In this document: piece by piece, positions 49,544-58,410 of the stretch | Layout of the letters: the number at the start of each line of letters is the position of its first letter | Numbering within the stretch: position 1 is the stretch's first letter | NCBI RefSeq assembly: GCF_018402495.1 | Contig: NZ_JAGYIU010000005.1 | Coordinates: 62,001 to 126,000, forward strand | Length of the DNA stretch: 64,000 nucleotides | Source: Pseudoalteromonas sp. | GTDB lineage: Bacteria; Pseudomonadota; Gammaproteobacteria; Enterobacterales; Alteromonadaceae | Reading direction: 5' to 3' | Notes under the pieces: generated by a model | The model's database searches: none | What the model was told of the DNA's origin: nothing | Seen by the model: only the letters and a program-made list of their open reading frames with translations | Made by a program: the position numbers and the translations under genes

Positions 49544-50953
49544 TTAAGTACCGCAAAATGTACGGTAATTCTTATCATCCTCAGGCGGCGCTTGAAATTC
49601 TGTAGCCTGCACATGACTTGTGTAAGGGCTTGCCATCACTTTACTAAAGCGACTGAGTAGCTCACTATCCCCATGCTTAGTGTACTGCGTAATAATATCT
49701 TCAATAATATGATTACGCGGGATAATACTCGGATTTGCCTGTCGCATCATCTGATAACTATGCTCATTGGTTCGTGTTTGCCATTGCTGCACCCAATCAC
49801 TTAGTGCTGCAGGTATTTCAGTTTGCCCATTTAACGACTCAGTTAACGTATTAAAAGTATGGGTGTAATCAAGCTGGTGTTCTTTCAATAACCCTAACAG
49901 CTCGCCCACCAACTCATTATCTTTATCATGTGCGACTGTTAACCCTAACTTTTGCGCCCACATGGCGCTAAATTGTTGACTAAACTGCGTTGAAAAGCTT
50001 TCAATTAAAGGTGTCATCATTGCTACGGCCTGCTCGTCATCATTACTTATTAGAGGTATTAAACTCTCTGCTAAACGTGCGCAGTTCCAACTGGCCATAT
50101 TAGGTTGATTACCAAATGCGTAGCGGCCTTGTGTATCAATTGAGCTAAATACAGTCTCAAAATTAAACTGGTTCATCATGGCACATGGGCCATAATCTAT
50201 AGTTTCACCACTAACAAGGGTGTTATCTGTGTTCATAACACCATGAATAAACCCCACCCTCATCCAACTTACGACTAATGTGACCTGACTTGTGATCACT
50301 GCTGCTAAAAAATCTAAATAACGCTGAGCGCCAGTACTGTTGATCTGCGGATAATGCCTTTGAATGGCTAAGTCAGCTAAGTTTCTAAGGCTAGTAACGT
50401 CACCTTGAGTGGCTAAATATTGAAACGAGCCCACCCGTATATGACTACTTGCGAGTCGGGTTACAATAGCACCAGGTTGAGGCGGGTTACGATAGACTGT
50501 TTCGCCACTACTCACTACAGCCAAACAACGTGTTGTAGGTACACCAAGCGCATGCATAGCTTCGCTCATTACATATTCGCGAATGGCAGGCCCTAATGCA
50601 CAGCGGCCATCTCCCCCGCGTGAGAACGGCGTAGCGCCAGCGCCTTTTAATTGCAGATCCCAAAGCTGGTTTTTATTATCGCTAATAGCACCGAGCAAAT
50701 GTGCTCTACCATCCCCTAGTCGCGGTGAAAAGTGACCAAACTGATGACCAGAATACCCCAATGTAACCGCTGGGATGGCTTGGGATTCATTGCCACTGAA
50801 TATACTTGCTCGTGAATCGACACTGACCTGAATATTAAATTGCTCAGCTAAGTGTTCATTCCACAACAATAATTGTGGTGCTGCCACCTTAGCCGGATGA
50901 TCGCTAATAGCAAAGCCGTCACCAATGTCGGTATACCTTGGCACTAATTTCAT
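49544..50953 (-). CDS. selO: Protein adenylyltransferase SelO (YdiU family)
   Basis: LGYSGHQFGHFSPRLGDGRAHLLGAI, LQLKGAGATPFSRGGDGRCALGPAIREYVMSEAMHALGVPTTRCLAVV; C-terminal YRTFCGT. Confidence 0.95.
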   Translation of the reverse strand: MKLVPRYTDIGDGFAISDHPAKVAAPQLLLWNEHLAEQFNIQVSVDSRASIFSGNESQAIPAVTLGYSGHQFGHFSPRLGDGRAHLLGAISDNKNQLWDLQLKGAGATPFSRGGDGRCALGPAIREYVMSEAMHALGVPTTRCLAVVSSGETVYRNPPQPGAIVTRLASSHIRVGSFQYLATQGDVTSLRNLADLAIQRHYPQINSTGAQRYLDFLAAVITSQVTLVVSWMRVGFIHGVMNTDNTLVSGETIDYGPCAMMNQFNFETVFSSIDTQGRYAFGNQPNMASWNCARLAESLIPLISNDDEQAVAMMTPLIESFSTQFSQQFSAMWAQKLGLTVAHDKDNELVGELLGLLKEHQLDYTHTFNTLTESLNGQTEIPAALSDWVQQWQTRTNEHSYQMMRQANPSIIPRNHIIEDIITQYTKHGDSELLSRFSKVMASPYTSHVQATEFQAPPEDDKNYRTFCGT

Positions 50954-50961
50954 AATTAATC

Positions 50962-51660
50962 CTATTGTTGTTGGCTTATTCCCACTCGATTGTCGCCCAC
51001 ACCATAAGCGACAATTAAGCTTAGCTCTTGCATGCTTAAGCCGCTTTGCTGCTGCAGTTCATTAAAGAATGCCTGCGCCGCACTTAGTGACTTTTTAGTT
51101 TGCAATCCACCATCTATAATTTTATGTGCACGCAAATAGCTTTCTACGTCTCTTGAAAGTAAAAAAGTATCTTTTCCTAAGGCGCGCAGCGCATAAGGGC
51201 CGGTATTACCACCAAGCCTTGCACCATGCTTTTTTAAATACGCCCACAAGCCAATAATATCTTCGCTTGGCCAGTTTGCAATAAACTGACTAAAGCTTCC
51301 ATGCTGCTGTGCAACTTCATGGATCATATACGCATTTTCAGTAATCGTTTTCACTTTTTTATAATTGCGTACAATCCGTTCATCACTGGCTTTTTGCTCC
51401 AGCATATCCGGTGGCATCATTAATAATTTTTCAACATTAAAATCCCAAAAAACTTCCCTAAATCCTGCCCACTTATTATTGATCACCGACCAATAAAAAC
51501 CACTTTGAAATACCTTGCGAGTAAACTCTTCGAGCCAATCATCATCACTTAATGTGCTAAGTTGTTTTGTTGATAAAGGTTTTGCGAGTAACAACTTAAG
51601 CATTTTTTCAGAGCCCTTTCGCTCTATTGCACGCTTATAAATATCGCTAAATTTTTCCAT
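50962..51660 (-). CDS. DNA-3-methyladenine glycosylase I-like protein
   Basis: LTK-like WLEEFTRKVFQSGFYWSVINNKWAGFREVFWDFNVEKLL; Tag-family architecture, 232 aa. Confidence 0.8.
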   Translation of the reverse strand: MEKFSDIYKRAIERKGSEKMLKLLLAKPLSTKQLSTLSDDDWLEEFTRKVFQSGFYWSVINNKWAGFREVFWDFNVEKLLMMPPDMLEQKASDERIVRNYKKVKTITENAYMIHEVAQQHGSFSQFIANWPSEDIIGLWAYLKKHGARLGGNTGPYALRALGKDTFLLSRDVESYLRAHKIIDGGLQTKKSLSAAQAFFNELQQQSGLSMQELSLIVAYGVGDNRVGISQQQ

Positions 51661-51849
51661 CTGCTTACTGCCTTACTTCTACTATGGGTCTAGTGTACGA
51701 GAAAAGCAGCCAATACGTAATAGCTGTCCTTTGGGATGAATTTATCTGCATTTAGTCACTTGACACCTAGACGGCTAAAGTGGTTTAATCGCCTGACTTA
51801 CCCTATTACATTGTATTTGCTAATTGGTTTTTCAATAGCAAGTGCAAAG

Positions 51850-52024
51850 GGCTGGAAGAGGTGCGTTATTCAGGTAGCGTATGTTAGGAGCACAAACTCC
51901 ATTGAGCATACGTGAGGGGAATTAACGCCGAGAGGTAATACTTTTTGTGAAAGATTATCTCGGGCGACTAGGTTGAATCCTAGCGACTGTCACCAATAAC
52001 ATATTTGGTGGAGAGCTTCTGGTC
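51850..52024 (+). ncRNA. Lysine riboswitch (L-box) aptamer
   Basis: ggctggaag AGAGGTGCG..GTAGCGTATG...CATACGTGAGGGGAATTAACGCCGAGAGG...CTAGGTTGAATCCTAG CGACTGTCACCAA...TTGGTGGAGAG cttctggtc. Closing P1 pairs 51850-51858 with 52016-52024; P4 and P5 hairpins are recognisable. Confidence 0.92.
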
Positions 52025-52125
52025 TTAGTATAATAAGGCCGTGCGTCTTGTTATTTAAGCCCATTCGCTCTTCGAATTATTCATTCGAACGATGTTAATG
52101 CGGTTCCATTCATACAATGCCTTAA

Positions 52126-52155
52126 CTCTTCGAATAACTTATAAGTTCGTGAGAG
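52126..52155 (+). promoter_or_regulatory. Hairpin abutting the dapA-like start codon (candidate riboswitch expression platform)
   Basis: CTCTTCGAA TAACTTATAAG TTCGTGAGAG directly before ATG at 52156: ~9 bp with one bulge. Confidence 0.4.
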
Positions 52156-53040
52156 ATGAACAACAATTTTAATATAAACGACTTCCATTTATGGACTGCG
52201 CTGATCACCCCATTTGATCAAAATGGCCAAGTTGATTACGCAACATTAAATACCTTAGTGGCCGACCAAGAAGCGGCTAATAATGGCATTTTATTGCTAG
52301 GTAGCACCGGTGAAGGGTTAGCCCTTACCCTAAAAGAGCAGCAAGCCATTGTAGAGCATGTCTGCCAATTAAAACCGAGTGTCCCCCTTATGGTTGCGGT
52401 AGGCGGTAGTAACTTAAAGCAACAGCTTGAATGGGTTAATTACTGCAACCAACTGCCTATTCATAGCTTTTTACTCGGCTCGCCTTTGTATGCTAAACCC
52501 GGTGCACTGGGGCAAACTCATTGGTTTGAAAGCTTACTCGATGCAAGCTCTCATCCGTGTATGCTTTATAACGTACCTGGGCGCAGCGCGGTTAGCATTC
52601 CTATTGCTACCATTGAAAACCTCAAACACCATAAAAATTTATGGGCCCTTAAAGAAGCCAGTGGCTCGATCTCTCAATTTGAAGCCTTTCGAAAAGCAGC
52701 GCCTGATTTAGCTATTTTTAGTGGTGACGATGCACTTATGCCTTACTTTGCCCAAGCGGGTGCTAAAGGTTTAGTGTCGGTTGCAGCTAATGCTTGGCCG
52801 GTGCAAACCCATGAATTTGTAAAGCGAAGTTTAAGCGGCCAACACCCTAATCTTTTTTCGCAGTGGTCTAGCGCTATCAACAGCTTATTTTCAGTAGCAA
52901 ACCCTATCCCAGTCAAAGTGTTAATGCATTTACAAGGGCGTATCAGCAATCCGCATTTACGTCCACCTTTAACGCACCTTGAGCTGACACACACAGATGA
53001 CATTTCATCGGCAAACAACACCATTTTATCTTGGCATTAA
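52156..53040 (+). CDS. 4-hydroxy-tetrahydrodipicolinate synthase-like protein (DapA family)
   Basis: ALITPFDQNGQVDYATLNTLV, LLLGSTGEGLALTLKEQ, YNVPGRSAVSIP, LWALKEASGS, 294 aa. Confidence 0.93.
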   Translation: MNNNFNINDFHLWTALITPFDQNGQVDYATLNTLVADQEAANNGILLLGSTGEGLALTLKEQQAIVEHVCQLKPSVPLMVAVGGSNLKQQLEWVNYCNQLPIHSFLLGSPLYAKPGALGQTHWFESLLDASSHPCMLYNVPGRSAVSIPIATIENLKHHKNLWALKEASGSISQFEAFRKAAPDLAIFSGDDALMPYFAQAGAKGLVSVAANAWPVQTHEFVKRSLSGQHPNLFSQWSSAINSLFSVANPIPVKVLMHLQGRISNPHLRPPLTHLELTHTDDISSANNTILSWH

Positions 53041-53055
53041 ATACAGGTTTTTATA

Positions 53056-53796
53056 ATGAGCTGGTTAGAACTATTAAATAATTTAGAATCGGGCGCGGTT
53101 CGCGCAGCAACACAAGACGACAACGGCCAATGGCACGCAAATATAGAAGTAAAGCAGGGGATTTTAGAAGCCTTTAAAAACGGCCAAAACACCGAGTTTG
53201 CAGGCGGTTTTGTTGATAAACATAACTTAGCACCTCAAGAGTTTACAGCTGATGCTGGGGTTCGTATGGTACCCGGCGGCTCAAGTGTACGCCGCGGTGC
53301 GTATGTTGCCAAAGGGACTATTATCATGCCCCCTGCCTATGTGAATATTGGTGCCTATATTGACGAAGGCACTATGGTCGATAGTCATGCATTAGTTGGC
53401 TCGTGTGCACAAGTAGGTAAAAACGTACACTTAAGTGCGGCAGTACAGCTAGGGGGTGTACTTGAGCCCATTGGTGCAAGCCCTGTGGTAATAGAAGACG
53501 ATGCATTCATTGGTGCAGGCTGTGTGATTGTTGAAGGCGTGGTAGTTAAAAAAGGCGCGGTACTTGCCCCAGGTGTTCGCTTATCTGCAACCATCCCTGT
53601 TTATGACTGCGTAAATGAGCGCCAGCTTGATAAAGGCGAAGCAATCCCTGAATACGCGATTGTGATCCCTGGTTCTCGTCCTGCGTCAAACGATTGGGCG
53701 CGCGAGCAAGGCTTAAGCATGTCGTGTGCGTTAATTGTTAAATACCGTGACGAGCAAAGTGATGCGTCATTATTGCTTGAAGAGGTTTTACGTTAA
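53056..53796 (+). CDS. Divergent, N-terminally short tetrahydrodipicolinate N-succinyltransferase-like protein (DapD family)
   Basis: VNIGAYIDEGTMVDSHALVGSCAQVGKNVHLSAAVQLGGVLEPIGASPVVIEDDAFIGAGCVIVEGVVV left-handed beta-helix; 246 aa. Confidence 0.92.
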   Translation: MSWLELLNNLESGAVRAATQDDNGQWHANIEVKQGILEAFKNGQNTEFAGGFVDKHNLAPQEFTADAGVRMVPGGSSVRRGAYVAKGTIIMPPAYVNIGAYIDEGTMVDSHALVGSCAQVGKNVHLSAAVQLGGVLEPIGASPVVIEDDAFIGAGCVIVEGVVVKKGAVLAPGVRLSATIPVYDCVNERQLDKGEAIPEYAIVIPGSRPASNDWAREQGLSMSCALIVKYRDEQSDASLLLEEVLR

Positions 53797-55001
53797 TGAC
53801 CTTTTTGAGCACGCCCGTTAAAAGCGCTATTGATAAGCTATCAACTGAGCTTGATACGCCCTTTTTTGTTTATGATCTTGATTCACTAAACACACATTTA
53901 ACGCGTTTAATAGCACAAACCGAGGTAAAACTCTGGTATGCCGTTAAAGCGAACCCGTTATCTAGCGTGATCCAACGCTTAAATAACGCTGGTTTTAACT
54001 TTGATGTCGCCAGTAAAGGCGAGCTTGAGCAAGTGCTTGCGCAAGGAATTAATAGTGAGCGTGTGCTCAATACGGGGCCCGCTAAAAGCCCTAAACAAAT
54101 TAAACATTTTATTAAGCGTGGTGTACGCATATTTGTGGCTGAAAGTCTCAATCAAGTTCGGTGGTTAAACGAACAAGCCAATGCCCAGCAGTGCCAATTA
54201 CAGGTTTTATTACGTGTACAATTACGCTGGCCTGAAGGCGAAAAAAATCCACTTGGGGGGGATAGCCTTACTCCATTTGGCTTAGGGTGCGACGAGTGGC
54301 AGGCGCTAAATACCAGTGACTACTGTGCACTTAATTTTGACGGTCTGCATATTTTTCAGTGGGGCAACATGCTTAGCAGCGACAAACTCGCTGAGCTGTG
54401 GACACAAATGATTACGCCGTTAAGGCAACTTGCTGAGGATTTAAATATTAACCTCAAGGTGCTGGATTTAGGTGGTGGTTTAGGTATTCCCTATACGCTT
54501 GATACGCCCACTCTAAGTTGGGATGCACTCATAGAGGCGCTTGCAAAAATTAAATGCGATGCGGGGGTTACTGAACTATGGATGGAACTAGGTCGCTACG
54601 CTGTAGGCGAATGCGGCCACTATGCCACGCCGGTGATTGAACGCAAACTTAACTACGGCCAACAACAGGTGATTATGAGCGGCGGTATTAATCACTTGTT
54701 ACGCCCTGCCGTTACCAGTCAAGATTTTCCTGCGCGTTTATTACGCGATTCAAACGCTGCAAACCAAGTAATGAGCCTATACGGACCATTATGTACGGCC
54801 CTTGATTGCTTAGGAGAGCACCAATTACCCAGTGACTTAAATGAGCATGATTGGCTGGTGTTTAGTCAATGCGGCGCTTATGGCTTTACTGAAAGTATGC
54901 CGTATTTTTTATGCCATGAGCTTGCTGGTGAATATGTAATAGACAATGGCGTATTACGTTGCGTGCGACAAGCACAAGATGCCAGTGACTACTTAAGGTA
55001 A
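53796..55001 (+). CDS. PLP-dependent diaminopimelate decarboxylase-like protein (LysA family)
   Basis: TPFFVYDLDSLNTHL, LWYAVKANPLSSVIQRL, FDVASKGELEQVL, LDLGGGLGIPY; start overlaps the dapD-like stop (TAATG). Confidence 0.88.
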   Translation: MTFLSTPVKSAIDKLSTELDTPFFVYDLDSLNTHLTRLIAQTEVKLWYAVKANPLSSVIQRLNNAGFNFDVASKGELEQVLAQGINSERVLNTGPAKSPKQIKHFIKRGVRIFVAESLNQVRWLNEQANAQQCQLQVLLRVQLRWPEGEKNPLGGDSLTPFGLGCDEWQALNTSDYCALNFDGLHIFQWGNMLSSDKLAELWTQMITPLRQLAEDLNINLKVLDLGGGLGIPYTLDTPTLSWDALIEALAKIKCDAGVTELWMELGRYAVGECGHYATPVIERKLNYGQQQVIMSGGINHLLRPAVTSQDFPARLLRDSNAANQVMSLYGPLCTALDCLGEHQLPSDLNEHDWLVFSQCGAYGFTESMPYFLCHELAGEYVIDNGVLRCVRQAQDASDYLR

Positions 55002-55006
55002 TTATA

Positions 55007-56128
55007 ATGAGTATTACACCCCCTATCAGCCAAGAAAATATCGTGGTTGGCGAAGTCGCAAACGGGCTACCACTGACTATTCCTGTGTATCGTTTAAAGG
55101 GCGATGGCACGGGGCCAAGCGTGTATATACAAGCTAATATGCATGGCGCAGAGGTGCAAGGCAACGCGGTAATTTACCAACTACTTGAACAGTTAAAAAC
55201 ACTGAATTTAAAAGGCGATATTACCTTAGTACCTTACGCTAACCCCATTGGCTGTAACCAAAAGTCGGGGGAATTTACTCTTGGCCGATTCGATCCCATT
55301 ACGGGGACTAATTGGAATCGCATGTATCACTGCAATAATCAACTTGCGACCCAGTTTGCACAGCAGTACAGCGATGCCGATGATCAGGTGCTAAAAGCAG
55401 CTTTTAAAGCCGCGTTAACTAATGACGTTGAGCAACAGCTCAATGGCCCTAATTATCGTTTAACGACGGGGAAACGGATTGCGCTAAACTTACAAAAATT
55501 GGCGCATCAAGCTGATATAGTTTTAGATTTACACACCGGCCCTATTTCTAGTCAACACTTATATTGCCCTGAGTATGCCATTGATAGCGCGCGTTACTTT
55601 AATATTCCCCATGTGCTCGTTATTCCTAATGACTTTGATGGCGCAATGGATGAGGCAAGCTTTTGTCCATGGTGGCAGCTTAGCGAGCAACTTGCTCAAC
55701 AGGGGCGTGAATTTAACGTGCAAGTTGAAGCTTTTACGGTAGAACTGGGCAGCCAAGAAAAAATCGATTTAAGCGCAGCACTAGACGATGCCAATAGTAT
55801 TTTAAGTTATTTAAATTATAAGCACGTATTTGTTGATGCCCCCTACAAGCCAAAAACGATGACAAGATATGGCTGCCAACTAAATGACTATATTGCTTAC
55901 TATGCGCCTATGGGTGGCATGGTTGAATACCTAGCGCCTCTTGGTGGGCATATTAAAGCCGGCGAACCCATTGCAAAAATACTACGGATGGAGCGCTATT
56001 TAAGCGAGCAACCTTTACAAACGCTGAGCTTTGATCATGATGCGATTGCGATATTACATTTTGCCTCAGCCAGCGTAAACCAAGGCACCGAACTGTATAA
56101 GTTTTTTACTAACGTTTTTGAGCTTTAG
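55007..56128 (+). CDS. AstE/AspA-family (succinylglutamate desuccinylase/aspartoacylase) zinc hydrolase
   Basis: VYIQANMHGAEVQGNAVIYQLLEQL, LDLHTGPISSQHLYCPEYA, VEAFTVELGS; 373 aa. Confidence 0.9.
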   Translation: MSITPPISQENIVVGEVANGLPLTIPVYRLKGDGTGPSVYIQANMHGAEVQGNAVIYQLLEQLKTLNLKGDITLVPYANPIGCNQKSGEFTLGRFDPITGTNWNRMYHCNNQLATQFAQQYSDADDQVLKAAFKAALTNDVEQQLNGPNYRLTTGKRIALNLQKLAHQADIVLDLHTGPISSQHLYCPEYAIDSARYFNIPHVLVIPNDFDGAMDEASFCPWWQLSEQLAQQGREFNVQVEAFTVELGSQEKIDLSAALDDANSILSYLNYKHVFVDAPYKPKTMTRYGCQLNDYIAYYAPMGGMVEYLAPLGGHIKAGEPIAKILRMERYLSEQPLQTLSFDHDAIAILHFASASVNQGTELYKFFTNVFEL

Positions 56129-56186
56129 CTCACCCCTTCTCATTGCGTGAGAGTAAACTGGTACAATAATGTACTAGCATTACTAG

Positions 56187-56214
56187 AAAAGCGGCTTTTG
56201 TCGCTTTTCTATTT
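56187..56214 (+). terminator. Terminator-like hairpin at the end of the lysine operon
   Basis: agaaaagcggcttttgtcgcttttctattt. Confidence 0.6.
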
Positions 56215-56311
56215 AAAGTATTAAAGTTCAGGACAAATTCACCGTTTATGTGTTAAAAAGGCGTTATAATTAAAATTATTGCGAATCTCCCTCACTCACA
56301 AAGGAATTATA

Positions 56312-57343
56312 ATGAGCTGGTGTCACTGGATATTACTTCTACCATTACTAAGCACTACCGTTGTTGCTAAAGAAACAGCTAAAAACGAGCAAAGCAATGA
56401 AGTTGAACTGGTAAAACAGTGTATATTAAATGAAGTCATCGGGGGGGATGGTGAGCAAACACTCGATCAACTTCGTCAAAAATGCTCAGCACTGGAAGAG
56501 AATAAACAACTCACTGCTATAGATAAACGTAAAGCACGTGAAAAAGTCAGTCAACAAAATCGCAATGTGATCACACCACATAAACGTAATTATATTTTAC
56601 CCTTATCGTATGTTTCTAACCCGAATGCGCGCCCTTTTGACTACTTACAACCATTAACTGATCAATCAGATGGTGAGAAAATAGATAATCTCGAAGCAAA
56701 ATACCAGCTCTCGATTAAGGTGCCTCTATTTGATGACTTTTCCGATAAAGATCAAGCCATCTATTTTGGCTTTACCTTGCAATCATATTGGCAAGTTTAT
56801 AACAAAGATATTTCCTCTCCTTTTCGCGAAACCAACTATGAGCCTGAAATATTTTGGGTAAATTATCTTGATAAAGAGCATGTTTTGTGGGGAGATGAAA
56901 TGGCTATTGCACTGGGTATTTCTCATCAATCTAATGGTCGTAGCCAGCCAAACTCACGGTCGTGGAATCGTATTTATGCCAATTTCATTTGGGAAAAGGA
57001 CGGCTTTGTATTTACTTTTAAACCTTGGTACCGACTCCCAGAAGACAGAAAAAAAGACTCACTAGATGCCCGTGGTGACGATAATCCAGACATATACAAA
57101 TATATGGGGTACTTTGAGTTTGGTGGCGTATATCGCTACCACGATCACGAGTTTAGTTTTATGACGCGCAATAATTTGAATTCAGATAACCGAGGTGCAC
57201 TTCAGCTTGATTGGTCGTTCCCGTTATGGGGTCGGGTGCGTGGTTACGCCCAATACTTCAACGGTTACGGTGAAAGTTTAATTGATTATAACGCTGATAT
57301 AGAACGTATTGGCGTGGGTATATTGTTAACTGACTTACTGTAA
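56312..57343 (+). CDS. pldA: Outer membrane phospholipase A1
   Basis: IALGISHQSNGRSQPNSRSWNRIYANFIWEKDGFVFTFKPWYRLPED; start chosen at MSWCHW behind an AAGGAATT ribosome-binding site. Confidence 0.93.
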   Translation: MSWCHWILLLPLLSTTVVAKETAKNEQSNEVELVKQCILNEVIGGDGEQTLDQLRQKCSALEENKQLTAIDKRKAREKVSQQNRNVITPHKRNYILPLSYVSNPNARPFDYLQPLTDQSDGEKIDNLEAKYQLSIKVPLFDDFSDKDQAIYFGFTLQSYWQVYNKDISSPFRETNYEPEIFWVNYLDKEHVLWGDEMAIALGISHQSNGRSQPNSRSWNRIYANFIWEKDGFVFTFKPWYRLPEDRKKDSLDARGDDNPDIYKYMGYFEFGGVYRYHDHEFSFMTRNNLNSDNRGALQLDWSFPLWGRVRGYAQYFNGYGESLIDYNADIERIGVGILLTDLL

Positions 57344-57356
57344 CCACCAACACAAT

Positions 57357-57384
57357 AAAGCCAAGCAAATGCTTGGCTTTATAA
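57357..57384. terminator. Bidirectional terminator between pldA and the yiiD-like gene
   Basis: aaagccaagcaaatgcttggcttt between convergent genes. Confidence 0.8.
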
Positions 57385-57394
57385 AGTATTAATA

Positions 57395-58288
57395 CTATTT
57401 TTTAACCACAAACTGCCCTTCAAACTCAGCAACCACCTCGTCACCATCATAGATTTCCACTGGTACTAAATAACTTGCTTTACCTGTTGACGTTAACTCG
57501 GTTAATTTTCCTTTACAGCCACTTAAATCAACGCTGCCACGCGGGTCGTTATTAAGCGGTTTTAAATACTTAATATTAGCATCGGCCAACACAATATTAC
57601 CTTCAAGGCCGGCTTCTTTAAGTGCTAAATACGTTGCACCCCAACCAGTGAGCGTTGCTAGACTATAAATAGAGCCGGCAAACATAGTGTTATGTAAATT
57701 TAAGTTGGCGTTTAAATCTGCTCGAGTAGTAAATTGCCAATCAGTGTAGCTTTCAACTTTAATGCCCATAGCATCGCTGATAGGGATAGATTCACGCCAG
57801 GTATTCTGTAATACTTGAGTCCAATTAGGGTGGCGAAACCAACCTGGCTCACTCGGTTTGAGCTTAACCATTTTGTAATGCTGTACATCACCATAAGCCA
57901 AATGTGCTTTTTCTTTTAATTCATAACCATGGCGCTGATAAAATTCCAGAGCACGTTCGCGAGCAAACAGCACCAACTCATCAGCATCTTGATTCCACGC
58001 TATTTTTTCGAGTTCATGTAACAAGCGGCTACCAATATGTTGATTACGGTTACCCTCTGCAACCGCCATATAGCGTACTTGAGCTTGTTGCTGATTATTA
58101 AAGTGCAAACGAGCCACACCCAATACTTCACCCGCTTTATTTTTAATGAAGCGATGTTCAGCCTCTTGCTCTAAATCGTCTTGCTCAGAGCCCCGAGGTT
58201 CGCCCCATGGGGCACGTAAAACCTGCCAGCGTAATTGGTAATAGGCTTGCCAGTCTTCACTACTTTGTGGGGTGCTCACTTGAAACAT
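57395..58288 (-). CDS. Bifunctional GNAT / hotdog thioesterase-like protein (YiiD family)
   Basis: N-terminal GNAT (YMAVAEGNRNQHIGSRLLHELEKIA) fused to a C-terminal thioesterase-like domain (NLNLHNTMFAGSIYSLATLTGWGATYLAL). Confidence 0.88.
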   Translation of the reverse strand: MFQVSTPQSSEDWQAYYQLRWQVLRAPWGEPRGSEQDDLEQEAEHRFIKNKAGEVLGVARLHFNNQQQAQVRYMAVAEGNRNQHIGSRLLHELEKIAWNQDADELVLFARERALEFYQRHGYELKEKAHLAYGDVQHYKMVKLKPSEPGWFRHPNWTQVLQNTWRESIPISDAMGIKVESYTDWQFTTRADLNANLNLHNTMFAGSIYSLATLTGWGATYLALKEAGLEGNIVLADANIKYLKPLNNDPRGSVDLSGCKGKLTELTSTGKASYLVPVEIYDGDEVVAEFEGQFVVKK

Positions 58289-58410
58289 ACATACTCCATA
58301 AATTAAAAATGTAAAATATTACGCTGTGCATTTTGTGAAAAACACCATACTCGATCTGGATAAAACTGCAAATAAGACTTTGGTGCTGAGAAAACAGCTG
58401 TAAAAAATTA

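Noticed and set aside
49429-49614. 61-aa cysteine-rich ORF near the selO 3' end
   Set aside because: Overlaps selO out of frame, no recognisable features; likely spurious.
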